Under the pieces are notes generated by a model. It did not search any database, was not told the origin of the DNA, and saw only the letters and a program-made list of their open reading frames with translations. A DNA stretch of 64,000 nucleotides from Melastoma dodecandrum. Lineage: Eukaryota > Streptophyta > Magnoliopsida > Myrtales > Melastomataceae. Below are positions 48,421 to 61,020 of this stretch, piece after piece; the first letter of the stretch is position 1; every line of letters starts with the position of its first letter. The stretch spans positions 2,232,001-2,296,000 of the forward strand of contig JARUPY010000538.1 of the NCBI GenBank assembly GCA_029817715.1, in the 5' to 3' direction. The position numbers and the translations under genes were made by a program.

Positions 48421-50880
48421 TATAATCACATGAAAGGGAGTATTCGTACTTTAATCAGTACTTCCTTATTTGCAAAAATGAGTTACATGAGCTCACTCAT
48501 TTTAGCCCTTGTCGCATGTTGACGAAGGCGTGGGTGGCAGGGTGGTAAAGTTTCGAGCCAAAGCCTTGAAACAATTTTGAGCCAAAGCTTCGAAATATCC
48601 TTCGTTGTCAACAAAACAACAGAACAACATGAGAGTACAGGAGCACCCTAAGCAGACAAGCAATATTGGGGCAAAACTCCAAGCAATCCTGGATAAGTCT
48701 TCTTTTCCAAAACGACGATTTACATGAAAGGGAGTATTCGTTCCTCAACTAATACTTTCTCTGCAGAACATGTTACATAAACTTACTTGTTTTGCCCTTC
48801 GGCTTGTCTCATAGGTACGTGAACATCCTAGGCAGACGACGAAGGCGATGGTGGTAGGATGGAAACGTTTCGAGCCAAAGTTTCGAAACAGCCTTCGTTG
48901 GTAAAACAATGATGACGATAACACGAGAACAATCCTATGACAAATCTCCGAGCGATCCTGAGGCAAATCCTCGACCGATCCTGGGGCAAATCTCCGAGTG
49001 ATCATGGACATATCTCCGAGCAACTCTAGGGCATATCTCCAAGCAATCCTAGGACCAGACTGAGCAATCTTGGATAACTCTCAGTTGACAAAATGGCAAA
49101 TAACATGAAAGGGAGTATATGTTCCTTAACAAATGCTTTCTTTACAAAACAGGTTACACGAACTTACTTGTTTTGCCCTTCGGCTTGTCTCATAGGCACA
49201 TAAACAACCTAGGCAGACGAGAAGATACAACAACATCCTATCATGCCAATCAAGACAACTTTCAAATCAAAGCTTCGAAACAACACTCATGATCAACAAG
49301 ACAACAAGACAACAAATTACATGAAAATACATGACCGTCTTAAGCAGACAACAAAGACAAACGATGAAGTTTCAAAACAACGCTTCAGAACAATCTTCGT
49401 CGGCAAACTTCTTTATATCCCCAGGGAGTCAATTGGGGCAAAGAACACTGACAATACACATGAAAAGGGAGAATCATACAAATATTACTCTCTTCATTAA
49501 GCTAAGTGAAATTACATGAGCTCATTTCGCTTACGTCCTTTGTCTCGTGGGCAGGTACAAGAGCTCCTCACACGTATGGTGCAAAACTCCTATGACAAAG
49601 GCGAGGGTGGCAGGGTGGCAAAGCTTTAAGCCAAAGTCTTGTAGCAATTTCGTCGGACCTTCGATTCCATCAGACGAAGATGTATTGATGAAATCACACG
49701 AAAAGGGAAGTGTCAAAACTCTACTTCACTTTTCTTACAAATGAAGTTTCACGAGCAAACTTCATTCTTACTCTAACAGAAACAAGTTACAAGAATTTCC
49801 TTGTTTCTAGCCATCTGTTTGATAGGTACATGAGCATCCTTACACAACAGACATCAAGCAAGAGTAACTATTTCGTCAATCCTTTGATTCCATCGGACGA
49901 AGATGCAATGACGAAACCATGCAAAAATGAACCATCTGTTGGATAGGTACATGAGTATCCTTACACAACAGACATCAGGCACGAGTTGCATTTCATCAAT
50001 CCTTCAATTCCTATGGACGAAGACGCAATGATGAAACCACATACAAGGTACATGAGCAACCTTATACAGCGGATACAAAACCAGAGTAGCCACTTCGTCA
50101 AACCTTCGATTCCATCGGACGAAGCTGCAATGACGAAACCATACAAAAGGGAAGTACCAAAACTCTACTTCACCATTCTTACGAACAAAATTACACAAGC
50201 AAATTTTGTTTCTACTCTAAAAGAAACAAGTCGCATGAGCTCACTTGCTTTCTCGCCGTCTGTTTGTCAGGTACATGAACAACCTTATATAACAGCGCAT
50301 GGCAAGAGTAACATTTCGTCAATCCTTTGATCAAGACCGACAAAGATGCAATGACGATAAAACATGAAAAGGGAATATTAAATCTAACTTTAACCCCTTC
50401 TTTATCGGAACAAGTTACATGAGCGCACTAGTTTCCGCCCTTTGGCGAATGCAGGTACATGAACACCCTACATTACGAAGAAAGGTGTGGGCGGTCGGGT
50501 GGAAATTTCGAGCCAAAGATTCGATATTTGCCTTTGTTATCACCAAGGAAGACTTCACAAAAGGGAGTATTTTAATCCTTCATTTGCGGAATAAGTTACA
50601 TGAGCACACTTGTTTTCCGCCCTTTGGCGAGTGTAGGTACATGAACATCCTGCATAGCGAACAAAGGCGAGGGTGGCCGGGTGGAAAAATTTTGAACCAA
50701 AGCTTCAAAATTGCCTTTGTTGTCACCAAAGATGATCATGCCAAAAGAGAGTGTCTTCTGCACTGCTCTCTAACAAAACTTATTCGTCATATCCGACGAC
50801 AGTCAAGACGGACATCCCTCGCTTCTTCTCCCCGGCGGGCGTCTAACTTTATAGAAGTACACGAGCTAACTTCATCTATG
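48421..50880 (+). repeat. LARD internal tandem array with hairpin in each unit
   Basis: About nine to eleven decayed units of 180-380 bases. A typical unit reads: ACATGAAAAGGGAGTATT, then a hairpin with loop TACATGAGC, then GCCCTTYGGC, GGTACATGARCATCCT, GGCGAGGGTGGCNGGGTGGAAA, and a TTTCGAGCCAAAG block. Units begin near 48431, 48721, 49102, 49460, 49697, 50137, 50364, 50556 and 50742. Stem sequences differ between units while staying complementary. In the middle units another block, CAATYCTTYGATTCCATCGGACGAAGATGC-like, recurs. There is no coding content. Confidence 0.8.
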
Positions 50881-51182
50881 TCCGTTGTGAACTGTGTAGG
50901 CACATGATTATCCACACAAACAACGACGAGGGAGGTCGGTTGGAAGCCATTTCCAAGCATAACCTCGAAGAAGCTAATGACGACCCAAGAGTACATGCAC
51001 CTTCCCACTCCGAAGAGGTTTGTTCGCCTAGACGTATGCATTTCTTAAGCATTTGCATGGTCATTTGCATCATCAAAATTTTCACATTAAGAAAATACTT
51101 CTGGGCGAGAATTGGAGAAGGCAAACCCAATCCTTAAACACTTACCCAAAGAGAGATGAGCGCAAACACATGAGTGCCCCTC

Positions 51183-51965
51183 TAAGCAAGCGTCCGGGGG
51201 GACGATGAATCCTTTGACGAATGATGCTCAGACCGGGATGAGATCGAGCATTTATTCTCTATCCCAAACACGGACATGACCATTGTTAGCCCTTTCGAGC
51301 CAAACATTGAAGTTTCCATACACACTACTCCCACCGAGCCCAGGGATCGCCTCGCAACGAGGTTAAAGGGGATCCTGTAGTCTAAATCCGGAAGCAATAG
51401 GACCACAGGGGCAACACTTCCTAAAGTTCGGGCGAAGACGTATCATTCGGCGGGTCAGCTTGCCAGTCAGTCTCCTCCCTGGAAAGATCCAAGAAATCCA
51501 AAGTTTCCTCAACAGGATAAAAGGAAAGATGGGGGCAAGTCCCTACAAACGAAGGAAAAGCAAAATCAGCGCAAAGACCAAAGTCTAAAAGAGCAAAGCG
51601 CAAAACGATCGGAAGAGCAAAATAAAAGCATCAAAGGGCCTGCATGGAAAGGTCGCAAAAGCAAAGATGTTATCCTTTTGGCAAGTAAAGAATATTCCCC
51701 AAAGATGGATCATCAGAGCTCAGTAAAAGTCGGCATCAAAATCCTAACGAGAAACGTCGACTGGCCGGCTGTCTGTAGAAGGACAATTCGCCCGAACGGT
51801 GAAGACTTTGTGGTCCTAAAGCTTCTGATGAGATCCTTAGCCTCTATCTTTTTAACGTCAAATTTGAGCTTTCAAGTCAAAAGGCCTTACGCCAAAGCCA
51901 TAATGCAACCCATACAAAGACTTCTTCGACCGGTACATGAGACGTCCAAGTCAAAGGAATCTTAA
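51183..51965 (+). pseudogene. Open but unrecognised frame near the LARD 3' end
   Basis: One frame reads with only two stops (51222 and 51378) for about 260 codons and is fully open for 195 codons from 51381 to the TAA at 51963. The first part is acidic (SDRDEIEHLFSIPNTDMTIV), the middle is Lys/Gln-rich, and the last includes RNVDWPAVCRRTIRPNGEDF. No retroelement domain is recognisable. It could be a decayed extra reading frame of the parent Tat-type element or chance. Confidence 0.3.
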
Positions 51966-52210
51966 GGCCCGAACGACACAAATTGCAGGGAGCCATGAGA
52001 GAACCTGAATGCCCACTCCAATCTCGCTCAAAGGCAAATTTGAAAGCATAACATGCATAAATGAAAACCACCATCGCATGCGTTTGATTAATCTGCACTT
52101 CACATAATCTTATTTATCAATATTTCTCACGAGTTTTTGAAGTACAAGATTTATCGAGCTCGGGGGTATCTACGATGTCCTTGCGAGAAAATCTTCTCAG
52201 ATTCACTCGC

Positions 52211-52224
52211 AAGGAGGGGCAAAC
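52211..52224 (+). other. LARD polypurine tract
   Basis: AAGGAGGGGCAAAC immediately before the 3' LTR start; the expected plus-strand primer site. Confidence 0.75.
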
Positions 52225-54974
52225 TGTAGATACCCCAAAAAGATTTTTTAAGGCCAAGTCGACCCCAGTTCAGGCCCGTCTACTTCCCCGGCCCCCATGC
52301 TAAAGCCCCAACCTTGGATGAGCCTGGCCCGAGACTGCCAGCAAGCTAGAAGACAATGGTGGTGGTCCCCCCCTGCATCACGGCAGCGACAATAGACTCC
52401 AAGCAGCAACCTGCCTGACGAAGACGGCGGCATCAGACGACTTCCTGTTGCACCGCCTCCTCCCTCACGTGATCCCACTTACAAGAAGTGAAGACTCCTT
52501 GGGGACCTCCCAGCTAGCCCCCCTATACCCCATCTTCCTGACGACATCCCAGAAGAAGAAGGGGAAGCAGAAGCCGACCTCCCCCCGCCTCTCCTAGTAA
52601 CCTCCTCAGACGGTGACGTCCCCTTTGTCTTGATGCGAGTGCCGATAATGGCTTAAAAGAAAAAGGGGGGGGGGGAGAGATCCCTCTATAAAAGGGACAG
52701 AGGGACGGAAGACACTGGGGAGCGGAACCTTTTCCCTCACCCCCGTCTGAAAGAAAGAAAGGAAGACTTACTTCTTCCCGCCCCCGCCCTTTTGCTCTAG
52801 CTCGTCTCCGGCGTTCTCTTTCTCCCTCTCCCGACCAGCTCTGCCCAAGCCTTCAGCAGCAGTGCTCGGCTCGGAGATCATACTTGATGCGGTTCCAGTT
52901 AAAAGCGGCGCCACGATTCTGTCCTGACTTCAACAAACTACGACATCGACAGAAGACACAAAGAAGATCTTCACCAACGAGCTTGCCCAAATCACGCCTC
53001 CAGCCGCCCTCCCAACAATGGCGACGCCATCCTCCGCTTCCTGGGCCCGTATCCCGATGCCGACTCCCCCATCAAGTCTAGCGATGGCGAATCCATGTCA
53101 AACCCGACATCTCTCAGATCTGGCCACTGTGGGCTACTTCAGCGCCTCCCCCCCGGGGCTGTCCCTCATAAAGAGCGCCATGGCAGCTCAAACGATATCC
53201 CCCAAACCCAGATCCGGTTCACCGTACGGCGGATCTTCGCGAACTCCACTCTCCAAGGGGGGCTGAACCCTCTCCGAATGCCACGCAACCCTTCCCTCTC
53301 TCAGCCCGCGCGCGCGCCCATACCTAGGTAAGATCTAGCGTATTTCGCCCGGGTCGCCTCGTCACGGCCTGATCCGAGCGTGTAGACGCCCTCGCCCCGC
53401 CCCGCCCGCGTCTGACCAAGTCTCGGCGAACCCACCGATGATGCCACGAACCCACGGACGCCCAGCCACAAGCAAAATGATCCCCCCAACGAAGCTCCGA
53501 GCGGCGAAGACTCCCCAACACTCGCCTCACCTCCACATGCGGTGGTGATTCCCGTTTGGTTCTTCGAATGCCCTCGTATGGGACAGAAGGCAAGTGTTCT
53601 TGCCCATTTAATTGATTTGGGGCAATCCCCACGTTCCTTCCCTTTCTTTTTACTTTATATAATAAGAGCTATTATTATTAGTGGTGGTTGTCCGCTCTTT
53701 TGTCCTCTTGCATTTGGTTTATTTTATTTTTTTACTTTTTTACAATGCATCGTTCATATTGCATGCGGGATTGTTCCTTTTTAACGTCTAATTAGTTAGA
53801 TTGAATAAAACGTGAATTTTAGATTTATGATCCATGTAGTTAGATCTATTCGTAATCTCTTTAACTTTAATAAAATCTTGAATTTTAATCAGTACCATTC
53901 AATCCGCACAAGTTTAACATTCATGTAATTTATGTGGTAATGACGACTTTATTATTACTTTGATCCCACGTCCCCATTTACTCATATGAGCTAACCTCAG
54001 TTTCGGTTCATGCTCCATACTCCCGTACTTCCTTTTTCTTTGTTTCACATGCGAAATGCGACGAGACACGGCGGATAGTTGCAGAACTTGTTTGAGTGAC
54101 AGACCTTTAATCGGGCAATCCCTGATGGTATATTTGTCACAACCGAAGTACACACGTGAACGAATTCAAGAAAGTCAACATTTAACTCCACCATTTCAAA
54201 TGGTAAGTCATGTCTTACTATTTCAGTTCGGTTAAATTTACGTCAATTTAACCGCTACTAAAAGGCTTTGCACATCTCTTCCATTTCCTTGTTTTACATG
54301 TAAAACAACGAGGAAATCATTACCAAGGAACGTCATCTTTCGACATCACGGAAGATCAAAATCAACGGGCCACATAACGCCCGGTGAGTAAACATTTTTA
54401 CTCACCAGTTAATTCCAGATATTCAATATATTTTGGAATTTTCTACCTATCGTCTTCTATGTGGTGTTTTAATTTTGCATGAAAAAAATCAACCGAGCTT
54501 CATGGAATTTCGACAAAGCGATATTTCAAAGATAGAAAGCTTGAAGGCGCGTGTAACAAACCGCGCGGGTTGGATCTACCGCGGCCTAAAAAAACGTTGG
54601 TTCAGAGAGAAGCGGCATCAACCGTCATCTCAGGTACATGAGGGAAGTGCGGGATTCCCGTCTTTTCTTTATTTCCACATGTAACGGGTCGTGAGCCCAA
54701 GTGCATAGGCTCACGATCACCGCCCTTTCCCGCTCTCTTTGATCTCGATAATTGGTTGTGGTTGTTCGCATGCTTTAGGCTCGTAGGTTTATCGTCGCAT
54801 GCTATTTGCTAAATACACATGAGTTCGAGCCCAAAAGGCTCGAATCGGGTCCAACGCCCGTAAAACAGTGACATGAGTCCGGAGTCATGCCCGGATCGGG
54901 TCCAACGCCCGTTAATCAAAAGCCAAACTCTTTTGGAGCAAACGCCACCTCTTCGCATGTTTAGAGTGTAAAGA
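52225..54974 (+). repeat. 3' LTR of the LARD element, 3' truncated
   Basis: Matches 43389-46143 at well over 99% outside indels. Differences include a 2-base G-run length change near 52671, a 5-base insertion near 53400, a ~13-base deletion near 54278 and roughly ten substitutions. Sequence identity to the 5' LTR stops at GTGTAAAGA (54974), while the 5' LTR continues about 410 bases to its primer site. Confidence 0.9.
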
Positions 54975-55669
54975 GAAAATCTGACTTTTGTATGAAATAC
55001 TTGTTTATATAGGTAAATCATTCCACTCATGTTGTAGCTTTGTCCAAACATGGTCTTCTATAGGGATGAAAGAATTTTGTGGACTATGTAGATGCGTCTT
55101 TTCACCCTCAAAGGGGAAGATATTTGCTGTTGCTGAGAAAATGATAATTAGCGGTCTCTTGGTCTAATAGCTCTCAGAAATTATTGTCATGATTATGCGT
55201 TCTGTTCTCAAGTATTACCAGAGTTGGCTAGTGTTTCGGCTTGTTCTAGTTTGCTTTCTTGTCTTTGCTCTTGCTGATTGCTTCAACGTGAATAATTTTT
55301 TTTTCCTTTTGAGATTGACGAAGTGATGATTGGTTTTCTCTCTTTGTCCTGTTGAAATAATGAAGTCATTATATTGGATTAGTTTACTCTCTGACGAGTG
55401 GTGCACTCTTTGCTCTAGATCTAGAAATTTCTATATACCGACAACAATGACCGATGTAATTGGTATCGGGTGGTGGAGGTAAATATTCTTCTAAGTTTGA
55501 AGATTTGATTTGTTGTTATGGCGGCAAAATTCTTTGGCATTTTGAATTGCCTGCATCTATTTTATTTTCAGAGGGTAAAGTCTTGGCATGATTATTCAGC
55601 TTAATAGGATTTTCGCAAAATATTGCCAGTGATTTCTGTCTTCTCTCCCTACAGTCTGATGGAGCATCA
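54975..55669. other. Host DNA between the LARD and the hAT element, no gene seen
   Basis: AT-rich, intron-like sequence. No aminotransferase or other exon is recognisable on either strand. It is probably the continuation of the host region interrupted at 43389. Confidence 0.45.
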
Positions 55670-56225
55670 ATGTCTTCCAGTGCTGTCAAGGCGACGCGCC
55701 TCGCTTGCCTAGGCACTCAGGTGGGCGCTATAAAGGCGCTTTTGAGTGTCCCTATCCCCCACCCCCTCTAACGTATTTTAGTTTTAACCTTATTTTATTT
55801 CCTTCTGCCCCGACCACTCCCATCATAGCCAATCCCCTTCAGACCGATTCAACCCGATGTCTACCCGTCGTCTTCTTCCGTCTGAGTGCCCAGCCCCTGT
55901 TCCTTGTTCCCACAAACCTTGTTCCTTGTCGTTCCTACTTCCCAGCCCCTTGCGCCCACCCTCTTGATTCAAAAAGAAAACCCCGTCATCCGCACCTGTC
56001 GTCGGAGCGGCCATCCCCTATTCTTGTGAGTTCCCACAAACCCTGTTTCTTGTCTTTCATTGAGTGGCCATTGTAACTTGTCCTTCCGTTTGTTTAATGA
56101 CTAAAGGAGTGTTCAGAGATTCACTGTTCATGATCTCCCACGACTATGTTCTTCATACATATGCACTAGAATAAGCAAAAGTTGTTGCTGAGCTTTTTCA
56201 AACCTAAGATTTTAAAGGTGCAGTC

Positions 56226-56514
56226 TGTAAGCAGAGCAGCTCAATGGCATTATGTCAAATGGTTGGATCGAGTTGAAACAGTGAAGAAAGAAGAGGAGCT
56301 TTAGGCCAGCCCATTATGAAGCAAGCAAAGAGGCCTGTGAAGGGTAATATAGTAAATGCTTAAGAAGTTTGTTAGTAGGATTCTGGTTATAATGCTGCTG
56401 TACAGACGAAACATGACAACAACCAATAACAGAGAGTGAGGGAATGAAGTGGGTTGGTTGAAGGGGTTTTCCTTTCCCCTGATCTTTATCTTCATCGACT
56501 TTACGAAGCTTTCA
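56226..56514 (+). repeat. 5' LTR of the nested copia element
   Basis: 289 bases, TG...CA bounded, followed without spacer by the 12-base primer site TGGTATCAGAGC. Confidence 0.92.
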
Positions 56515-56599
56515 TGGTATCAGAGCAGAGGAGTGGACGATGGAGGCTCTATAGAACAGGCTGATATCAGTGGGTGGACTTGACAACCCTCAATAGCCA

Positions 56600-57553
56600 T
56601 ACTTCATCAATGCAACTGACTTGCATGTGACTTCTTTGGTCACACCTGAGCTTGCAGATGGAAACTACACCTCTTGGCGCCGATCAGTTGAGCTTGCACT
56701 TTCAATTAAGAACAAGCTGGGTTTCGTGGATGGCACAATCACAAAACTAGGAAGTGAGAGCGTTTTGTGCACGGCGTGAAAGCGGTGTGATAACCTGGTA
56801 AAATCATGGTTACAGAGGTCTGTTTCTATTTTTATAGCCTCGACCATTTTCTACCTGGATACAGCGTATGAGATTTTGGACGAGTTACGAGAACGCTATG
56901 GTGATGCGAGAGTGTGTCAATTACAGTTGCAATATCAGGGGCTTGTGCAAGGAGGTCGGTCTATTTCTGTGTTTTATAATGAGATGTTCTCTATACTGCG
57001 TGAGTTAAGTGTTTATCGACCACACCTGTGTTTTGATTGTGGGAAATGTGACTGTGGTTGGGACAAACTTTTTGCTGAGCAGCAACAAAAGGACATGGTG
57101 TTCAAGTTTTTAAATGGGCTGAATCAGGAATACAATGCTCTGCGGACACATATTTTGTTGAGGAAAACTTTCCCTACCTTAGGGGAAGCGTATAATGTTA
57201 TACAAAGGGAAGAAGCACAACAAAATGTGACGATTGAAGGCAAGGTACTATCTGATAACCCTTTGGCAACCATTGTAAAAATAGAGGAATTTCGAGTAGG
57301 AGAAGGAGATACAGGTCGTTTTCTTGCCCATGCAGAAAATAAGAACTTCAGAGGAGAATTGTTATGTGAAAATTGTCAGAGAAAGGGTCATCTCAAAGAT
57401 GGATGTTACTTTCTCATTGGATTTCCGCCGAATATGATAGGTGGAAGAGGAAGAGGTCGTGTTCAAATGCATCAAGGGCGTGTGTCTAATGAAAGAATGA
57501 TCAATGCTGTCATTACAAAAGATGCGAAAACAATGTCTCAGTCGATTTCATAG
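56600..57553 (+). pseudogene. nested copia gag
   Basis: Reads TSLVTPELADGNYTSWRRSV, KNKLGFVDGTI, then a stop near 56777, and resumes with KSWLQRSVS and ILDELRERYGDARVCQL to the end at 57553. A CCHC-like knuckle, CENCQRKGHLKDGCY, is followed by FLIGFPPN and a Gly/Arg-rich tail, the arrangement found in copia gag proteins. It is interrupted, so not functional. Confidence 0.88.
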
Positions 57554-57729
57554 GTGAATCTTATGGGCAGCAGGTCCAAAACTCATGGCACTTCTCAATA
57601 TGGAGGATCCTGGCCAACCTACAGCTGTGGATAACCAGGGACACAGCGAATATCCAGTCGTTGACCATGCCATACCAAAAACATTCCAATGTAGCTTATC
57701 CCTCCCTCTTCACTAAAGCCATTTGGGCA

Positions 57730-58720
57730 AACCATACGACTTGGATACTTGACACTGGAGCAACTGACCATGTTATATAACTTGGTCAGTTGACCATGTT
57801 TCGCAGCTTGATTATTTCATCACCCATACCAAGCTGACTCCACCTTTGCAGATATAACTTCCAAACAATGACACAGTTTTAGCCACACATGTAGGCGATA
57901 TCAAGATCAATAATGCTCTTATTCTGCAGAAAGCACTCTTTTTTTCCTTCTTTTTTGTTTAATCTCATTTCCATTGGAAAATTAACTTTTGAAAATTCTT
58001 TGTGCTGCACTTTTTCACGCAACTGGTATATCATTCATGACACAACCAACTGGATGATGATTGAATTTGCTGAACGAGATGGAGGATTATACGTGCTCCA
58101 GCAGATAGGTAGAGAAGCAGATACAAGGGCTTCTTCTCAAGTCAGAAACACTACATCTCTGTCATGTGGACATAGCTCTTTGCATATCATCAATGCGACT
58201 AAGCATTTTATAACTTTAGATAATTTCGACTTATGGCATTTGCGATTGGGTCATGCACCAGTGAACAAAACCACTCTCTTACAGTCAATTGATGCTTCGG
58301 TTACTATGCTGCAACATAATACATGCTCTGTGTGTCATGAAGCCAAAGAAAAACGCTCAATTTTTCCTATAAGCAAAATATCGACAACACCACCTTTTGA
58401 ATTATTGCATTGTGATGTTTGGGGCCCTCTTCTGAAGCTGCAATATGAGGATATCGTTATTTTCTTACCATTGTTGATGACTATACAAGGGTAACCTGGG
58501 TGTTTTTAATGAGTTACAAATCGGAAGTAAAAATGATTTCTACAACAATTTCTTTGTTTGTTGATAATAAATTTTCTACAAAAATCAAAACCATTTGCAG
58601 TGACAATGGTGATGAGTTTGACCTGCAATCTTTTTACAATGCATATGGCATTATCCATCAAACATCCTGCGTAGCTACTCTACAGCAAAATGGAGTGGGC
58701 GAACGCAAACACTAGCATTT
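57730..58720 (+). pseudogene. nested copia protease and integrase
   Basis: Protease site WILDTGATDHV near 57743, followed at once by a stop. The GAG-pre-integrase motif LWHLRLGHAPVNKTTL and the zinc-binding HNTCSVCHEAKEKRSIF lead to LLHCDVWGP; a frame change near 58490 breaks the core. SDNGDEFD and QQNGVGERKH (with W expected after) mark the remaining integrase; a stop follows at 58712. All key motifs are visible but not in one frame. Confidence 0.88.
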
Positions 58721-58739
58721 ACTGTAGTTTACTAGAGCC

Positions 58740-61020
58740 TTGTTATTTCAAGCTAAATTACCGTCCATGTTTTGGGGATATGCACTCCTTATTGTAACTC
58801 ATATCATTAATCGAATGCCTTATTCTCTGTTGCAACAAAAATCACCATTTGAGATACTTTTTCACAAGAAACCATCATATCAACATTTGCGTGTTTTTGG
58901 CTCTTTATGTTATGCTTGCACATTAGCACAAGGTAGGAAGAAACTGGATCCGCGTGCTAGAAAATGCATCTTCATTGGTACCCGTTTGGGACTAAAGGAT
59001 ATTATCTTTTTTATCTTGACACAAAAAATGTTTTTATCTCTCGAGATATTTTGTTCTATGAAACAATTTTTCCATTTCACACTACTTCTACTTCCCAGTC
59101 CTCATATAACGATTTAGTGTTGCCTTCTTTCGACTCACCTGATCTCATATATCCCACTCATCTTCCATCTGATTCATTGCATCCTCACACACCATGCTTT
59201 GATCATTCATTTGTCCTACATGAGACAGATTCATCTTCCATTCCCACATCTGATTTACATGTATCTGACTTGAGAAGAAGCATAAGACAATGCAAGCTCC
59301 CCACCTATCTCAAGGATTATCACCATAGTCTTCTATCTCAGTCAGCAGATCCAGTCTCACCCTGCAGGTCAGTCCTTTTTTTTTGCATCTTCTTTTACAC
59401 CCAACCCAATCGAGCCTTCCATTTCATATTCTCGACTGTCCAAACCATATAAAGCTTTGTTTTGTCCCTGGAGATGCATGTGGAACCATAGACATATCAT
59501 GAGGCTAAGGATCTTCTGTGTTGGCAAGATGTTATGGCTGTTGTGCTAGCTGCCTTAACAGATATTGTTCCTCTACCTCCGGGTAAATGTGCAGTTTGTT
59601 GCAAATGGGTTTATAAAATCAAGGGTTGATGGATATAAAGCTCGGTTAGTCGACAAGGGTTATACGCAACATGAAGGTTTTGATTATCAGGAAACGTTTA
59701 GTCCTGTTGCTAAGAAGTCCTCTTGCGGCTATTTCTTGTACTAGTTGCAATAAAAGGGTGGATCTTGAGGCAGTTTGATATTCACAACGCTTTTGTTAAT
59801 GGTAATTTTGATGAGGAAGTGTACATGCATCTCCCACCTGGTTTGGCCATTCAGGGGAGTCACGCACATCTTGTCCCATGGTGTGTAAGTTAAAGTAGTC
59901 TCTCTATGGGTTGAAGCAAGCTTCGCGGCAATGGAACAGTAACTTGACCACTTGCCTGATAAATGATGGTTTCCATCAATGTAAATCTGATTATACTTTA
60001 TTCACCAAGAGAGGGGCAGCAGGTTTTATTGCGGTCTTGGTATACGTGGATGACATGGCAGTAGGGAGTACAAACGAGGAGATGATTGTGGATTTAAAGA
60101 GGAGTTTACAGCAGCAATTTAAGGTTCGGGACTTGGGCACACTTAGATATTTCCTGGGACTGGAAATTGTACAGAGTGAAGAAGAAATCCTGGTTTCACA
60201 GAGGGGATATGCACTGCATTTATTGGAAGATATGGGGAAGTTGGAAGCGAAGTCAAGTTCCATACCAATGATTTCGAACCACAAGTTGATGCGAGGTGAG
60301 GACAGTCAGGTTGTGGATGCAAGTGCTTATCGACAGTTGGTGGGGAGACTGGTATAGCTGGGCATTACGCGACCGGATTTGACTTATGCTATGCATATGC
60401 TGGCTCAATTCATGGATAAGTCAAATAAATGACATTGGGACGCGGCCTGTTATGTGTTGAGGTATCTGAAAGGTGCGCCAAGGAAAGGAATTTTCTTTTC
60501 AAGGAGTTCCAGGCTTCAAATACGAGCCTTCCCCTATAGTGACTGGGGGGGGGGGGGTTGTGTTGAAACGAGAAAATCAACCACAGGGTTTTGCATTTTC
60601 CTGGGTGATTCATTAATAAGCTGGAAATCGAAGAAACAAACCACGATCTCTGGGAGCTCTTCCGAGGCGGAATACAGAGCACTTGCAATGACAACAACAG
60701 AGGTGGTGTGGATGCATTCTCTTTTGGAGGATTTTGGTGTCACTCTACAGCTTCCAGTGCCGTTGTATTGCGATAATAAGTCTGCCATATACATAAGTAA
60801 GAATCCCGTGTTTCATGAGCGTACAAAACACTTGGAGATTGACTTGCATTTCGTAAGGGAGAAGGCGGAGAATGGACCTATTCGAATGATGCATGTGAAG
60901 ACGGAGTTTCAACTCGCAGACATGTTCACGAAGGCATTACATCCCAATAGATTGAACTTCTTATTGGACAAGGTGGGAATGAGAGATATATATAATTCCC
61001 ACCTTGAGGGGAAGTGTAAG
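58740..61020 (+). pseudogene. nested copia integrase end, RT and RNase H
   Basis: The integrase tail (PSMFWGYALLIVTHIINRMP, VFGSLCYACTLAQGRKKLDP) is followed by a decayed spacer and a broken [22 protein letters not shown] near 59640, then the intact active-site region VYVDDMAVGS near 60045 and LGTLRYFLGLEI. RNase H runs from about 60454 (YSDWGG, SSEAEYRALA, YCDNKSAIYISKNPVFHERT, QLADMFTKAL). Stops at about 60357 and 60430 and several frame changes rule out function. Confidence 0.9.

Larger units (their letters stand above)
43389..54974 (+). mobile_element. LARD-type LTR retrotransposon derivative (Tat/Ogre-like), 3' truncated
   Basis: Two direct repeats of about 2.75 kb (43389-46143 and 52225-54974) start TGTAGATACCCC; the second is preceded by a polypurine tract AAGGAGGGGC. 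The site TGGCGACTCCGCTGGGGA at 46564 matches the conserved primer-binding site of Tat/Ogre-type gypsy elements (usually assigned to tRNA-Arg). The 5' LTR therefore probably runs to about 46555, and the 3' LTR lacks its last ~410 bases. The 5.7-kb interior encodes no gag, protease, RT or integrase. By eye the LTRs differ at only about ten bases plus a few short indels, so insertion was recent. No target duplication can be tested because of the 3' loss. Confidence 0.88.

Noticed and set aside
48421..50880. CRISPR-like array
   Set aside because: This is a plant nuclear region; the units are 180-380 bases and diverged, without uniform short repeats and unique spacers.
55705..56076. Pro/Ser-rich open frame near the hAT left end
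   Set aside because: It lies within the non-coding subterminal part of the hAT element; no transposase or other domain.
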